A DNA stretch of 64,000 nucleotides from assembly GCF_037893015.1 (NCBI RefSeq), contig NC_133660.1, forward strand, positions 286,661,078-286,725,077. Direction: 5' to 3'. Each line of letters starts with the position of its first letter. Position 1 is the first letter of the stretch. The position numbers and the translations under genes were made by a program. This document shows, piece by piece, positions 57,201 through 64,000 of the stretch. Source of the DNA: Macrotis lagotis (Eukaryota > Chordata > Mammalia > Peramelemorphia > Peramelidae). The notes under the pieces were generated by a model. It was not told where the DNA came from. It did not search any database and saw only the letters and a list, made by a program, of their open reading frames with translations.

Positions 57201-57992
57201 GGGTCTCCACCCAGGTAACCCCCTGGAGGGGAGGCGACGGCCAGGGAGCGGGGCCTTTGGTGGGCTGGTGGAGGGGTCCTCCAGGGGCTGGCCTGACCCG
57301 CCCCCCTTCTCCAGCTACAGGCCACATGCAACGTCCACGAGTCTCTCTTCAATGACTGGTTCAGTGGACATCTCAACTTCCAGATTGAGCATCAGTGAGT
57401 GGGGGCTGGGAAAAGGGGGAGGGGAGCTGGCCTGGGCCTGGGAGGGGCTGGTCAGTGCTCAGCACTTCTTCCCTCTGCCCCCCCAGTCTCTTCCCCACCA
57501 TGCCGCGGCACAACTACCACAAAGTGGCGCCCCTGGTGAGGTCCTTGTGCAGCAAGCACGGTATCCAATACCAGACCAAGCCCCTGCTCACCGCCTTTGC
57601 CGACATCATCCAGTGAGTATGCCCTGCACGTGGGACCGTGGCCACCCGGGACTCCCCCACCACCTGTCCCTCCCTCCACCAGGCCCCTCCCCGATGCTGC
57701 CTGAGGATCCCCCAACCTTCTCTTTCCCCCAAGGAATACTCCCTTCCTGCATACCCCCTTCCCCTGAGTTCAGCCCAGACTGGAGGGCTGTGCAGGGTCA
57801 GCATCAAGCCAGCTGCCTCACTTGGAAGGGCCCCCTCTGATGCCCACAGGTACCAGGCCTAGATCCAACAGGCCAAGGGTGAGCATCCTTGAGATGCTCT
57901 CTGGGGAGCACCTGGCCACAGACCCCCTTTGCCTCCACAGCTCGCTCAAGGAGTCTGGGCAGCTCTGGCTGGACGCCTACCTTCACAAGTAA
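45210..57992 (+). CDS. FADS1: FADS1, acyl-CoA (8-3)/delta-5 front-end desaturase, 12 exons
   Basis: Membrane desaturase of the endoplasmic reticulum that puts the delta-5 double bond into C20 polyunsaturated acyl-CoAs (toward arachidonate and EPA), with electrons from its fused cytochrome b5 domain. Coding exons: 45210-45401, 51309-51419, 51804-52001, 53117-53218, 53313-53441, 55244-55304, 56529-56605, 56921-57018, 57118-57214, 57315-57394, 57487-57612, 57941-57992. All have AG/GT borders and join in frame to 440 residues (human, from memory: 444). Visible: b5 heme motif HPGG (48-51) and likely second heme His 71; histidine boxes HDFGH (175-179), HFQHH (212-216) and QIEHH (378-382), the last with the Gln typical of front-end desaturases; hydrophobic segments around 130-165 and 265-325. 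The start ATG sits in a strong context (gccgccgccATGG) just inside a CpG island. Sequence, exon phases and the convergent FEN1 neighbour identify FADS1 rather than FADS2 or FADS3. Delta-5 specificity is inferred from orthology. Confidence 0.97.
45541..45620 (+). ncRNA. MIR1908: Segment matching the human MIR1908 locus (FADS1 intron 1)
   Basis: It lies 140 nt into FADS1 intron 1, the location of human MIR1908. It contains GATTGGTCC (45568-45576) and GTGGTACCACCG (45583-45594), separated by 6 nt; in the human precursor, as I recall it, the same two blocks occur with the same spacing and one mismatch. A hairpin can be drawn by hand: CGGCGGCG (45542-45549) pairs with CGCCGCCG further 3', and the CGGGGGCG block pairs with the C-rich 3' arm. 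The arm holding the human mature 5p product differs in its first bases, so a working microRNA is not shown. The conserved ATTGG/CCAAT DNA element could explain the conservation instead. Confidence 0.5.
45566..45630. promoter_or_regulatory. Pair of opposed CCAAT boxes in FADS1 intron 1
   Basis: An inverted CCAAT box (ctgATTGGtcc, 45570-45574) and a forward one (cggCCAATag, 45624-45628) lie 54 bp apart inside the CpG island, downstream of exon 1. With the upstream box at 45114, three potential NF-Y sites flank exon 1. They may mark an intronic enhancer or a second start region. Seen directly; function inferred. Confidence 0.45.
46490..48350 (-). mobile_element. Antisense 5' part of an L1 (5' UTR and ORF1 region) in FADS1 intron 1
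   Basis: 47100-47640 reads as the reverse complement of the L1 ORF1 coiled-coil zone ('gatgatttcttgaaatgtgg', 'ccagatcagttgtttgtcct', 'gtgcctcttttaccaagctg'). 47800-48345 is GC-richer with the usual antisense 5' UTR phrases ('gacccaggcactgcatgtgg', 'tttaaagttgtttggaggga'). So the element points left with its 5' end near 48350. Highly diverged, no open ORF1. Interrupted by a T-run (47010-47035) and a SINE (47357-47503). Confidence 0.6.
47357..47503 (-). mobile_element. tRNA-derived SINE in FADS1 intron 1
   Basis: Complete antisense copy, 'tttttgcaaggcaatggggt' to 'ccacctagctgcccc'. Confidence 0.93.
48351..49954. other. FADS1 intron 1 middle part; (AC)n tract
   Basis: (AC)n and ACAT/CACACC low complexity at 48592-48760. 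The rest is unique-looking intron with a C-homopolymer at 49663-49676. Confidence 0.5.
49955..50700 (-). mobile_element. Antisense L1 3' end in FADS1 intron 1
   Basis: Antisense order is clear: 'ttttttccaattacacacaa', 'gatgagtgatctgacacagg', 'gttgttcctggttctgctcc', 'ccagtggatgggcatcccct', 'tttttgtacatgtggcctct' and 'ggttggatcagctcgcaact'. It covers the 3' UTR and the end of ORF2. A SINE head fragment (50296-50355) is inserted. More GC-substituted than the 9716 copy, so older. Confidence 0.8.
50296..50355 (-). mobile_element. SINE fragment within antisense L1
   Basis: 'taagtgtctgaggtcagatt' and 'tgaactcaggtcctcctgac'; ends truncated. Confidence 0.85.
53741..53850 (+). mobile_element. Old tRNA-derived SINE in FADS1 intron 5
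   Basis: 'ggcctggagtcaggaggacc', 'caaattcaaatccagccttt' and 'tgtgtgatcctgggtgggcg'. Confidence 0.75.
54095..54300 (-). mobile_element. Antisense L1 3' UTR, second subfamily, in FADS1 intron 5
   Basis: 'catttgagttttacaatt'-like start, 'ttacttccctccccccacag', 'agcaatctgtcagtctttac' and 'tgagtgtgatgagagagaaa', the reverse complement of the copy at 4480-4865. Confidence 0.75.
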
Positions 57993-59572
57993 AGCAGCCG
58001 TCTGAAGCAAAGGAGGAAGAGGAGGCCTTGGGGCCCGAGGATGAGGGACTATGCCACTTCAATTTTAATGTCCAGTGGGGGCTGGGGAGATGGGGAAGGG
58101 AGCGACAAAGGGCACCGTTCCTGCCAATTGCCCCTGCTGTGGCCTTGGCTGGGGGGCAGCTGGGGCAAGACAGTAGGGAGAAGCCATCAGGTGGGCAGAG
58201 GCTGGAAGCCAAGTATCAAGAAACAGGAACTTTTGGAACTCGAGTCTAGACAGATTTAGCCCAGATACTTATCCCCTTGAGGCTCCATATCCCCCAGCCC
58301 AAGCCAGCCCTCCTCCCATCCCCTCCCTCATCCCACAATGATTGGCAGAAGAGGATCGGAATCTTTGGAGATGAAGATTTAAGAGCAAAACTCAGCCATG
58401 CTCTCTTCCAGCCTGGTGCTTGGGGTCCAGGACAGACAGCCCCCCCCAAGCCCCAAGCACAGAGGTCACACGGAGCCGCGTCTGGCCCAGAGGCTCCTTG
58501 TTCCTGCACCGTCCATCTGGGCTGGCAGAGGGAACTGGGTTCTCCCTGGGAGGAGACACCATTTCACATTTGGTATAGAATACTGTGGTTCGTCACAGAA
58601 AACCCTCCTTTCCCCCATATATCAGTTAGCCTAGCCCTCCATGGCTAGATCCATAGGAAACTGAAGACAGCCTCCTTTCTATCAACAAATGGGCCCCCGA
58701 ACGTTTCTCCCATTCCCTATCTCCCAGCTCTAAGGAATGTATCTGCCACCAGCCAGGACAGACCTAGGAAGCCCCCAAAATCCTCACAAGGAAGACACCC
58801 AGAGATGGGCTCATCTCAAAGGGGCTGCCCTCCTTGAGGCATGGGCCACCTGGGGCGCTGAGCTGACCCTCAACTGCCTTGGGTCCAGATCAGTTTAAGG
58901 GTCTCAATCCTGCACCCCCCACCATGGTCATCTGGTAGCTTATGGGGAAGGAATCAAACAGGGCTGTGCTTGGAAAATTGGGAAAGGTCCTACTGGGGCA
59001 CTGGGGAGATGGGGTGAAGCAGACCATTTGGCTTATGTTATTAGGTATATAGTGAGCATCTAATACATGCTCACTGACTGGAAGAACAGATCCATGGGGT
59101 CATGGGACCAATTGAAAGTGAGCTGGTAGGGTCTATGGAAGGTGCATCTTTCCCTCGGACATCAGCGGTGCCACCGAACTCCTGACTGGCCCACCCCCCA
59201 CCGCCCATCCTGTCTCCTGGTGCTACCCTTCTAACCAGATTAGGGGGATGTTATTCTTGTGGAGTTACAGCCAATTTGGGGACCCCTAAATTTGTGGGGG
59301 CCCCCTTGGCCCTGCTGTACGAAGGTCTGCCTGGAATACTTTACAACAGCGGCCTTCTCTATTCTGTCTGGCCCTGTGGTCAGTGGCTGGAGGAATGACC
59401 CATTAGCAGGCTTGAGAAGACATTCACCAAAATCTCAACCACTGTCTCCCCGTTGGCCTCATCCTCCCCAATCCTGTTAGGTGGCAGGGCTAGGCCTGGG
59501 CCAATGCTGCCACTGTAAACAGCCAAGAATGTAATGTTGCTGATGAATAAAACATCTTTTTGGTCCAAGTTG
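57993..59572 (+). terminator. FADS1: FADS1 3' UTR and poly(A) signal
   Basis: After the TAA at 57990-57992 follow about 1.55 kb without further exons. The first good AATAAA on the plus strand is at 59546-59551, followed by a T/G-rich stretch at 59553-59580 suitable as a downstream element, so cleavage is placed near 59570. This leaves about 1 kb to the predicted FEN1 3' end. Inferred from signals only. Confidence 0.65.
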
Positions 59573-60569
59573 TTCTGTGATGCAAGGCCCTGACACTGCC
59601 CTCCAGAGTCCGGGGCCAGAGCAAGGGGCTGGGGGGGGGGGGGTCGGGGAATCCTCCAGATGCTGTTCCCTAGCTCTCCCCTGCCTGAGACCCCCCCATC
59701 CAGTCCCTATGCCCACTCCTCTGGGGTTGGCCCAGACTGGGAAGGTGACCCCACCGGAAGGCCCCAAGCTCCCTGCCCAGTGTCCACCTGCCTCTTAGAA
59801 CCTCATCAGATGCTAGAAAAATGACATGACCAGTTAAAGCAGCCAGGGGCAGGCCCCATCGGCTCTTCTTCCACTGGGGCAAAGGTCTCCAGACAATGTT
59901 GGCAGAGGCAGCCAGAGAACAAAGTCCCGGCCCCAGCTTCTCAGCAGGATGAAGCCAAGCAGCAAGCTGCCCAGCAAGGTCACTCCTTAAGCAGATCACT
60001 GACCCCGACCATCAAAATGACTGCCCCAGTCTGGGAGGGCTCCCCAGGTTCCATGTGGTTTAACAAAGTGCTGACCAGTCCCTCCCTGTCCTGGGGCCTT
60101 CCCAGGTCCAGTGGAACCCTTCTATGGTGGACCTTCCTCTGCCAGCTTGGTCGTGCCGCTTCTTCTGGGGTCTCCCAAGCACACCCATGATGTGATGTGA
60201 ATGCGATGCCCCCCCTGGTGACTGAGGCCTGGTGTGGATGGGGGGCTTTACTCACAGGAGTCACCCCTGGGAGGCACCATGTCATCCCCTTTTAGAGTGG
60301 GGAAAGAAGGAACAGGGGCAGGAGGAAGCCATGGACAATTCTAGTTCCTTTATCACACTGGGAGGGAGGGGCTAGAAAACTAACTGGGCCAGAGAGATTC
60401 CCTGGCCCTCCCCATCATCTGCCTGGGTGCTGGGCAGCTCCGAGGCAGTGGTCTGCAGGGTGCGGGGTGGCTGGTCATTTCCTAGGGGACGGTGCCACCT
60501 TGTGGCGACTCCCAGTATCCCTGGCTGAGCCAGGGCCAGGCCTGTGGCATGAAGGTTCTCTGTGACTTC
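59573..60569. other. Interval between FADS1 and FEN1 3' ends
   Basis: About 1 kb between the two predicted cleavage sites, with a 13-nt G run at 59630. No gene or clear repeat recognised. The minus-strand open frames here are GC-driven. Confidence 0.5.
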
Positions 60570-60890
60570 CCTCACAGCATCTATCAACTTTATTAAATCT
60601 AAGAAGTGTAAACAAACCATGGACATAAGCGCCCTACCCAGGATCCAGGGCTGGGGGCCTCTCAGGTCAGAGGAACAAATACAAACGTGGGCGGTCTCTG
60701 CCTCAGCTCAGACTTCAGGGAACGGGTCCCTTTCAGATCCTTTCAGGGGTCTGACTGCTTGGCATTGGCCCGAGGGCCAGGCCTGGCCACCCCTGACAAC
60801 CTCCCACGGAGCCGACCCACACCCCAGCCCCACCCGACAAGAACCCAGAGACACAGTTCTGGGGCTGCCCCCAGAGTGGGGGGCAGAGCT
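60570..60890 (-). terminator. FEN1: FEN1 3' UTR with candidate poly(A) signal
   Basis: The first clear AATAAA downstream of the stop on the minus strand reads at 60594-60589, giving a 3' UTR of about 300 nt. Another AATAAA overlaps the stop codon itself (60895-60890) and is too close to be the normal signal. Cleavage near 60570 is inferred. Confidence 0.5.
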
Positions 60891-62033
60891 TTATTTCCCC
60901 TTTTTAGGTTTGCCTGCAGCAGCAGACTTGGGCTTCTTTTTGGCAGCCCCCTTGGGTTCCGGCCCCTTCCGTTTGGCTGAGGTGAGGCAGCCCGTGACTT
61001 TGAAGAAGTCATCCAGCCGGCCCTGGGTGCTACCCTGGCGACTCTTGCTCAGCCGCTTGATCCCGTTGCGGACACGATCCTCGTTGAACTGCTTCTCGCC
61101 ACACATGAACTGTACCAGGCCCTCCTCATCCGGCTCACCCCACTTGAGCTCCACGGTCTCGGCGTCCAGCACCTCGGGTTCCAGGAAAAGACGGTGGGCT
61201 TCCTTGTGGAGCCAGTTGTCGGGCACGGGGTACTTCTTGGGGTCCAGCCGCCGGATGATCTCCTCAATGCTCTTGTGCTGCTGGATGAGGTCGATGGCAC
61301 GCTTGGGCCCGATGCCCCGGATGCTCTCGCAGTAGTCACTGCCCAGCAGGATGCACAGGTCAACAAACTGCTCCTGGGTGAGGCCCAGCCCCTGCAGCAC
61401 GCGGCTCAGATGGAATTCCTGGATGGGCAGCTTCTTGGCCTCGCTGGCGGTCAGGTGTCGCATCAGCACGGGGCTGCCGAAGGTCAGGCAGTCCATGTCC
61501 TCGGTGGCGGCGGCGTAGACCTTGCCGGCCTTCACTAGGGCGGCGCAGCTGGCCTCAGCCTCGCTGGGCGCCTCCAGGAAGGGGATGCCCATCAGGCTCA
61601 GGAGTCGCTTGCACTCGTCATTGTGCTGCTTGGTGACCTTCACCAGGCGCTTGGTGAACTTCTCCACCTCCTCCTCGGCCCCAGCATCCTGTGCTTGCTG
61701 CAGCTGCTTCTCCGCCTCGGCCCGCCGCTCGCCACGCTTGGCCAGCTCGCCTGACTTGAGCTGGGGTGGTTTGCCATCAAAGACGTACACAGGCTTGATG
61801 CCATTCTCCACCATGCGGATGGTCCGGTAGAACATTCCCACTAGGTGGCTGGTGGCCTCGCCCTCCTCATTCTGGAGCACGTCCCCCCCTTGCCGCACCG
61901 CAATCAGGAACTGGTAGATGCTCATGGAAGCGTCGATGGCCACCTTCCGCCCAAAGTAACTCTTGATGTCATTCTCCCGGATGGCACTGGGTGCCACATC
62001 AGCAATCAGCTTGGCCAGGCCGTGGATTCCCAT
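60891..62033 (-). CDS. FEN1: FEN1, flap structure-specific endonuclease 1
   Basis: Structure-specific 5' nuclease that removes 5' flaps during Okazaki fragment maturation and long-patch base excision repair, in nucleus and mitochondria, recruited by PCNA. One uninterrupted 380-codon exon aligns with human FEN1 (from memory) without gaps. Visible: N-terminal XPG domain with VAIDAS (Asp34) and VYVFDGKPP (Asp86); XPG-I domain with PSEAEAS (Glu158, Glu160) and TEDMDC (Asp179, Asp181); [16 protein letters not shown] with Asp233 and the helix-two-turn-helix; PCNA-binding PIP box QGRLDDFF near 337-344; lysine-rich C-terminal tail. All seven metal-binding acids are present. Residue 4 is His where human has Gln. 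A splice acceptor, a CT-rich tract then CAG, lies 20 nt upstream of the ATG (exon starts at 62053), so a 5' non-coding exon lies at higher coordinates, probably outside the window. Convergent with FADS1. Confidence 0.98.
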   Translation of the reverse strand: MGIHGLAKLIADVAPSAIRENDIKSYFGRKVAIDASMSIYQFLIAVRQGGDVLQNEEGEATSHLVGMFYRTIRMVENGIKPVYVFDGKPPQLKSGELAKRGERRAEAEKQLQQAQDAGAEEEVEKFTKRLVKVTKQHNDECKRLLSLMGIPFLEAPSEAEASCAALVKAGKVYAAATEDMDCLTFGSPVLMRHLTASEAKKLPIQEFHLSRVLQGLGLTQEQFVDLCILLGSDYCESIRGIGPKRAIDLIQQHKSIEEIIRRLDPKKYPVPDNWLHKEAHRLFLEPEVLDAETVELKWGEPDEEGLVQFMCGEKQFNEDRVRNGIKRLSKSRQGSTQGRLDDFFKVTGCLTSAKRKGPEPKGAAKKKPKSAAAGKPKKGK

Positions 62034-62085
62034 GGTGGTCGGGACTGAGGCACCTGAGGAAGGAAGGGAGAGAGAGAGAGAAGGT
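62034..62085 (-). other. FEN1: FEN1 5' UTR segment and splice acceptor
   Basis: On the minus strand a polypyrimidine stretch (62060-62085) leads into CAG at 62056-62054, followed by 20 nt of 5' UTR and the ATG at 62033. This is the usual FEN1 layout, a non-coding first exon and one coding exon. No CpG island follows up to 64000, so the promoter, shared with TMEM258 in human, should lie beyond the right edge. Confidence 0.75.
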
Positions 62086-63114
62086 CACGGGTGAAGGGCT
62101 TGAGCTGCCAGCAAAGGCCTGGGGAGGAGGAGGAAGAGCTGCTGGCCCCCTTTTCTTCAGAGGCCAGGTCCCCCAGGGGACTCCAGGGTGGTTCAGGCAT
62201 AGCCCCCCCCCCCCAACTGTCAGGACCAGTTCCAGGCCACAGTGTGAAGCTTGGCTGACTTTTCTCACAAGTAGGCTTCCCAAGAATGCCCACATTTCAA
62301 CTTGGGCCTCCCTAGGCATTTCTGCCATAGGCTCTTAGGCACCATAGGCCATAGAACAATAGGGTCTGGAAGATCTCAGACAGTTACTGGCTGTGTGACC
62401 CTGGACAAGTCACTTCACCCTGTGTGCCTCAGTTTCCTCATCTGTAAAATGAGCTGGAGAAGGGCATGGCCAACCAGTCCAATATCATTGCATAGGAAGT
62501 TCCAAATTGGTTCACCAAGAATCAGACAGAACTGAAAATGACTAAATAACAACAGATATTTTAAGCTTTAAAATTCTTATACCCAAGTGTGTGCTGGAGC
62601 CAACTCAAAAACGAGGTGATTAAAATGAAATAAACTACTCACCCGTCAGGAGCTATGGTTATTTTTTGTACTTCCCACTCAAACTGAGTGTACTGAACTC
62701 AGAGGCTGGGCTCGGGTGGGATCACAGGCCCCAGTATACACTTAAGGAAGTGGAGTCAACTGAAAAGTGAGGCCTGGCCCCTTTCTGGGAGAACAGAGTC
62801 TAGGAGGCATTTCCCAGGACACCCAATGTGTCCCCAACCAATCAAAAGCTGCCAAAAGTCCCCAAACCAAAGAAAAGCTATCCCTGTGACCATTTCAATG
62901 ACAAATAAACAAGTGCCATTAAGTACGGTGAGTTTATTTTAAGCAACAAATATTTATGAAGTGTCTAGCCAGACCCTTTAGCAAAGATAAATATGGCAAT
63001 TTGTGACATCAACAACAAAAATAAAAAACAAATAGAGAGAACACACAAGAGAACAAATTCATGAAGTGCCTCTGGTTTCCCAATGCAGGAGAGACAAGAA
63101 GAAGAGCCTAGAAT
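62086..63114. other. FEN1 first intron region
   Basis: Assuming FEN1's non-coding exon lies further right, this is intron. It contains the RTE-tailed SINE at 62371-62555 and otherwise AT-rich sequence with a repeat-like patch at 62935-62970. Confidence 0.5.
62371..62555 (+). mobile_element. tRNA-derived SINE with RTE-type tail
   Basis: 'ctggctgtgtgaccctggac', 'cctcagtttcctcatctgta', 'aaaatgagctggagaagggc' and tail 'actgaaaatgactaaataac'. Confidence 0.88.
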
Positions 63115-64000
63115 GAAAAAACTTCTGGCAGCAATTATCAAACTATTTGTTATTGGTTAAGAAAGGGAGAGGAATAGAGTGAGTACAAAACAAAGGGCAG
63201 TAACTATTCTAATTTACTGTTTGATAAACCCAAAGATTCCAGCTTCTGGGCTAAGAACTCACTATTCAACAAAATTGTTGGGGAAAATGGGATTTAGACG
63301 TAAGAGGTGATACCATAAACCAATTTAGGAGAATGGGAATAGTCTTATCTGTCGGATCTGTGGAGAAAGAATTTAGAACCAAATGCCAAATGGATAATTT
63401 AGATTCTGTTAAATTGAAACAAGTTTGCAAAAACAAAACCAATGCAAACTGTTAAAAGGACAGTAGAAGGGGCAGCTAGGTGGTGCAAGCACCAGTCCTG
63501 GAGTTGGGAGTACCTGAGTTCAAATCCAGCCTCAAACACTTAATAATTACCTATCTGTGTGGTCTTGGGCAAGCCACTTAACTCCATTGCCTTGCAAAAA
63601 AAAAAAAAAGGAAAGCAGAAAGCTGGGAAATAATTTTCATAGTCGTTATTTCAAAAAAATCCTTTCTAAAATATATAAATGAGTCACATTTATAAGAATA
63701 CAAGTTATTCCCAAATGATAATCCAAGGATAAGAACAGGCAGCTTTTAGATGAAAACATTAAAGCTATCTAGTTAATATGAAAAATACTCTGTATCACTA
63801 TGGAGTAGACTTAAAACACTGCAGTACCACCTCACACCTCTCAGACTGGCCAATATGACCAGAAAGGACAATGATCGATGTGGGAAATCTGGGACACATA
63901 CATTGTTGGTGGAGCTGTGAACTCACCCAACCTTTCTGGAAGACAATTTGGAACAATGCCCAAAGGGCAACAAAAATGTGCACCCCCTTTGATCCACTAC
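63115..64000 (+). mobile_element. L1 ORF2 3' region, sense, running off the window
   Basis: Phrases in ORF2 order: 'gataaacccaaagattccag', 'ttctgggctaagaactcact', 'gtgataccataaaccaattt', 'aaaacaaaaccaatgcaaac', 'acagtaccacctcacacctc'-like, 'acattgttggtggagctgtg' and 'ggaacaatgcccaaagggca'. No long frame stays open. A SINE is inserted at 63469-63610. Confidence 0.85.
63469..63610 (+). mobile_element. tRNA-derived SINE inside L1
   Basis: Sense copy with a short deletion in the head ('ggtggtgcaagcaccagtcc') and a long A tail. 'agaag' / 'aggaaag' flanks are too short to call a duplication. Confidence 0.93.

Noticed and set aside
60562-61830. Plus-strand open frames opposite FEN1 (257, 114 and 102 codons)
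   Set aside because: Mirror frames of the GC-rich FEN1 coding exon.
1-64000. Endogenous retrovirus or other virus-derived element
   Set aside because: No recognisable gag, pol or env frames or paired LTRs; the reverse transcriptase at 23213-23686 belongs to a non-LTR LINE.

Overview
The window is vertebrate nuclear DNA from a marsupial. The evidence is dense short SINEs with the head GGCAGCTAGGTGGCAYAGTG and a 'ccttgcaaaaacctaaaa' end, and L1 3' ends of the type familiar from marsupial genomes. An Australian dasyurid-like or an opossum-like animal would both fit; I cannot fix the species. Only two intact protein-coding genes can be supported. FADS1 (plus strand, 12 coding exons, 45210-57992) encodes a 440-residue front-end delta-5 fatty acid desaturase. 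FEN1 (minus strand, one coding exon, 60891-62033) encodes the 380-residue flap endonuclease. They are convergent, as in the human TMEM258-FEN1-FADS1-FADS2 block, so this is the orthologous locus in inverted orientation. FADS1 makes polyunsaturated fatty acids at the endoplasmic reticulum and FEN1 processes replication and repair flaps in the nucleus; they are neighbours, not pathway partners.

Layout. 1-10.7 kb: AT-rich repeat ground with SINEs, L1 3' ends, microsatellites and a 63-bp-arm hairpin. 10.8-16.2 kb: four nearly identical head-to-tail copies of a 1.35-kb unit made of an L1 3' fragment carrying an antisense SINE, bounded by two SINEs in opposite orientation. 16.2-38 kb: old repeats (an RTE-like LINE, L2, MIR, a hAT element with imperfect terminal inverted repeats, an ancient dispersed repeat I could not name), a 185-nt homopyrimidine run and (GT)(GA) microsatellites. 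38.1-39.66 kb: a decayed genomic duplicate of FADS1 intron 5 to exon 7, lying upstream of the gene in the same orientation. 39.7-44.4 kb: MIR and L2 debris plus the 3' end of the RTE-like LINE, with a C2H2-like finger at its C-terminus. 44.45-46.1 kb: CpG island, promoter and exon 1 of FADS1. 45.4-58 kb: FADS1 body; intron 1 starts with a sequence matching the human MIR1908 locus and further in holds antisense L1 pieces. 58-59.57 kb: FADS1 3' UTR. 60.6-62.05 kb: FEN1. 62.1-64 kb: SINEs and a sense L1 ORF2 fragment running off the end.

The least expected items are the FADS1 fossil, the conserved MIR1908-like segment in a marsupial, the young 1.35-kb tandem array with a microhomology seam, and a LINE and a SINE that share a 3' tail. 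FADS2, expected head-to-head upstream of FADS1, was not recognised in the 45 kb present. No retroviral or LTR element could be supported.
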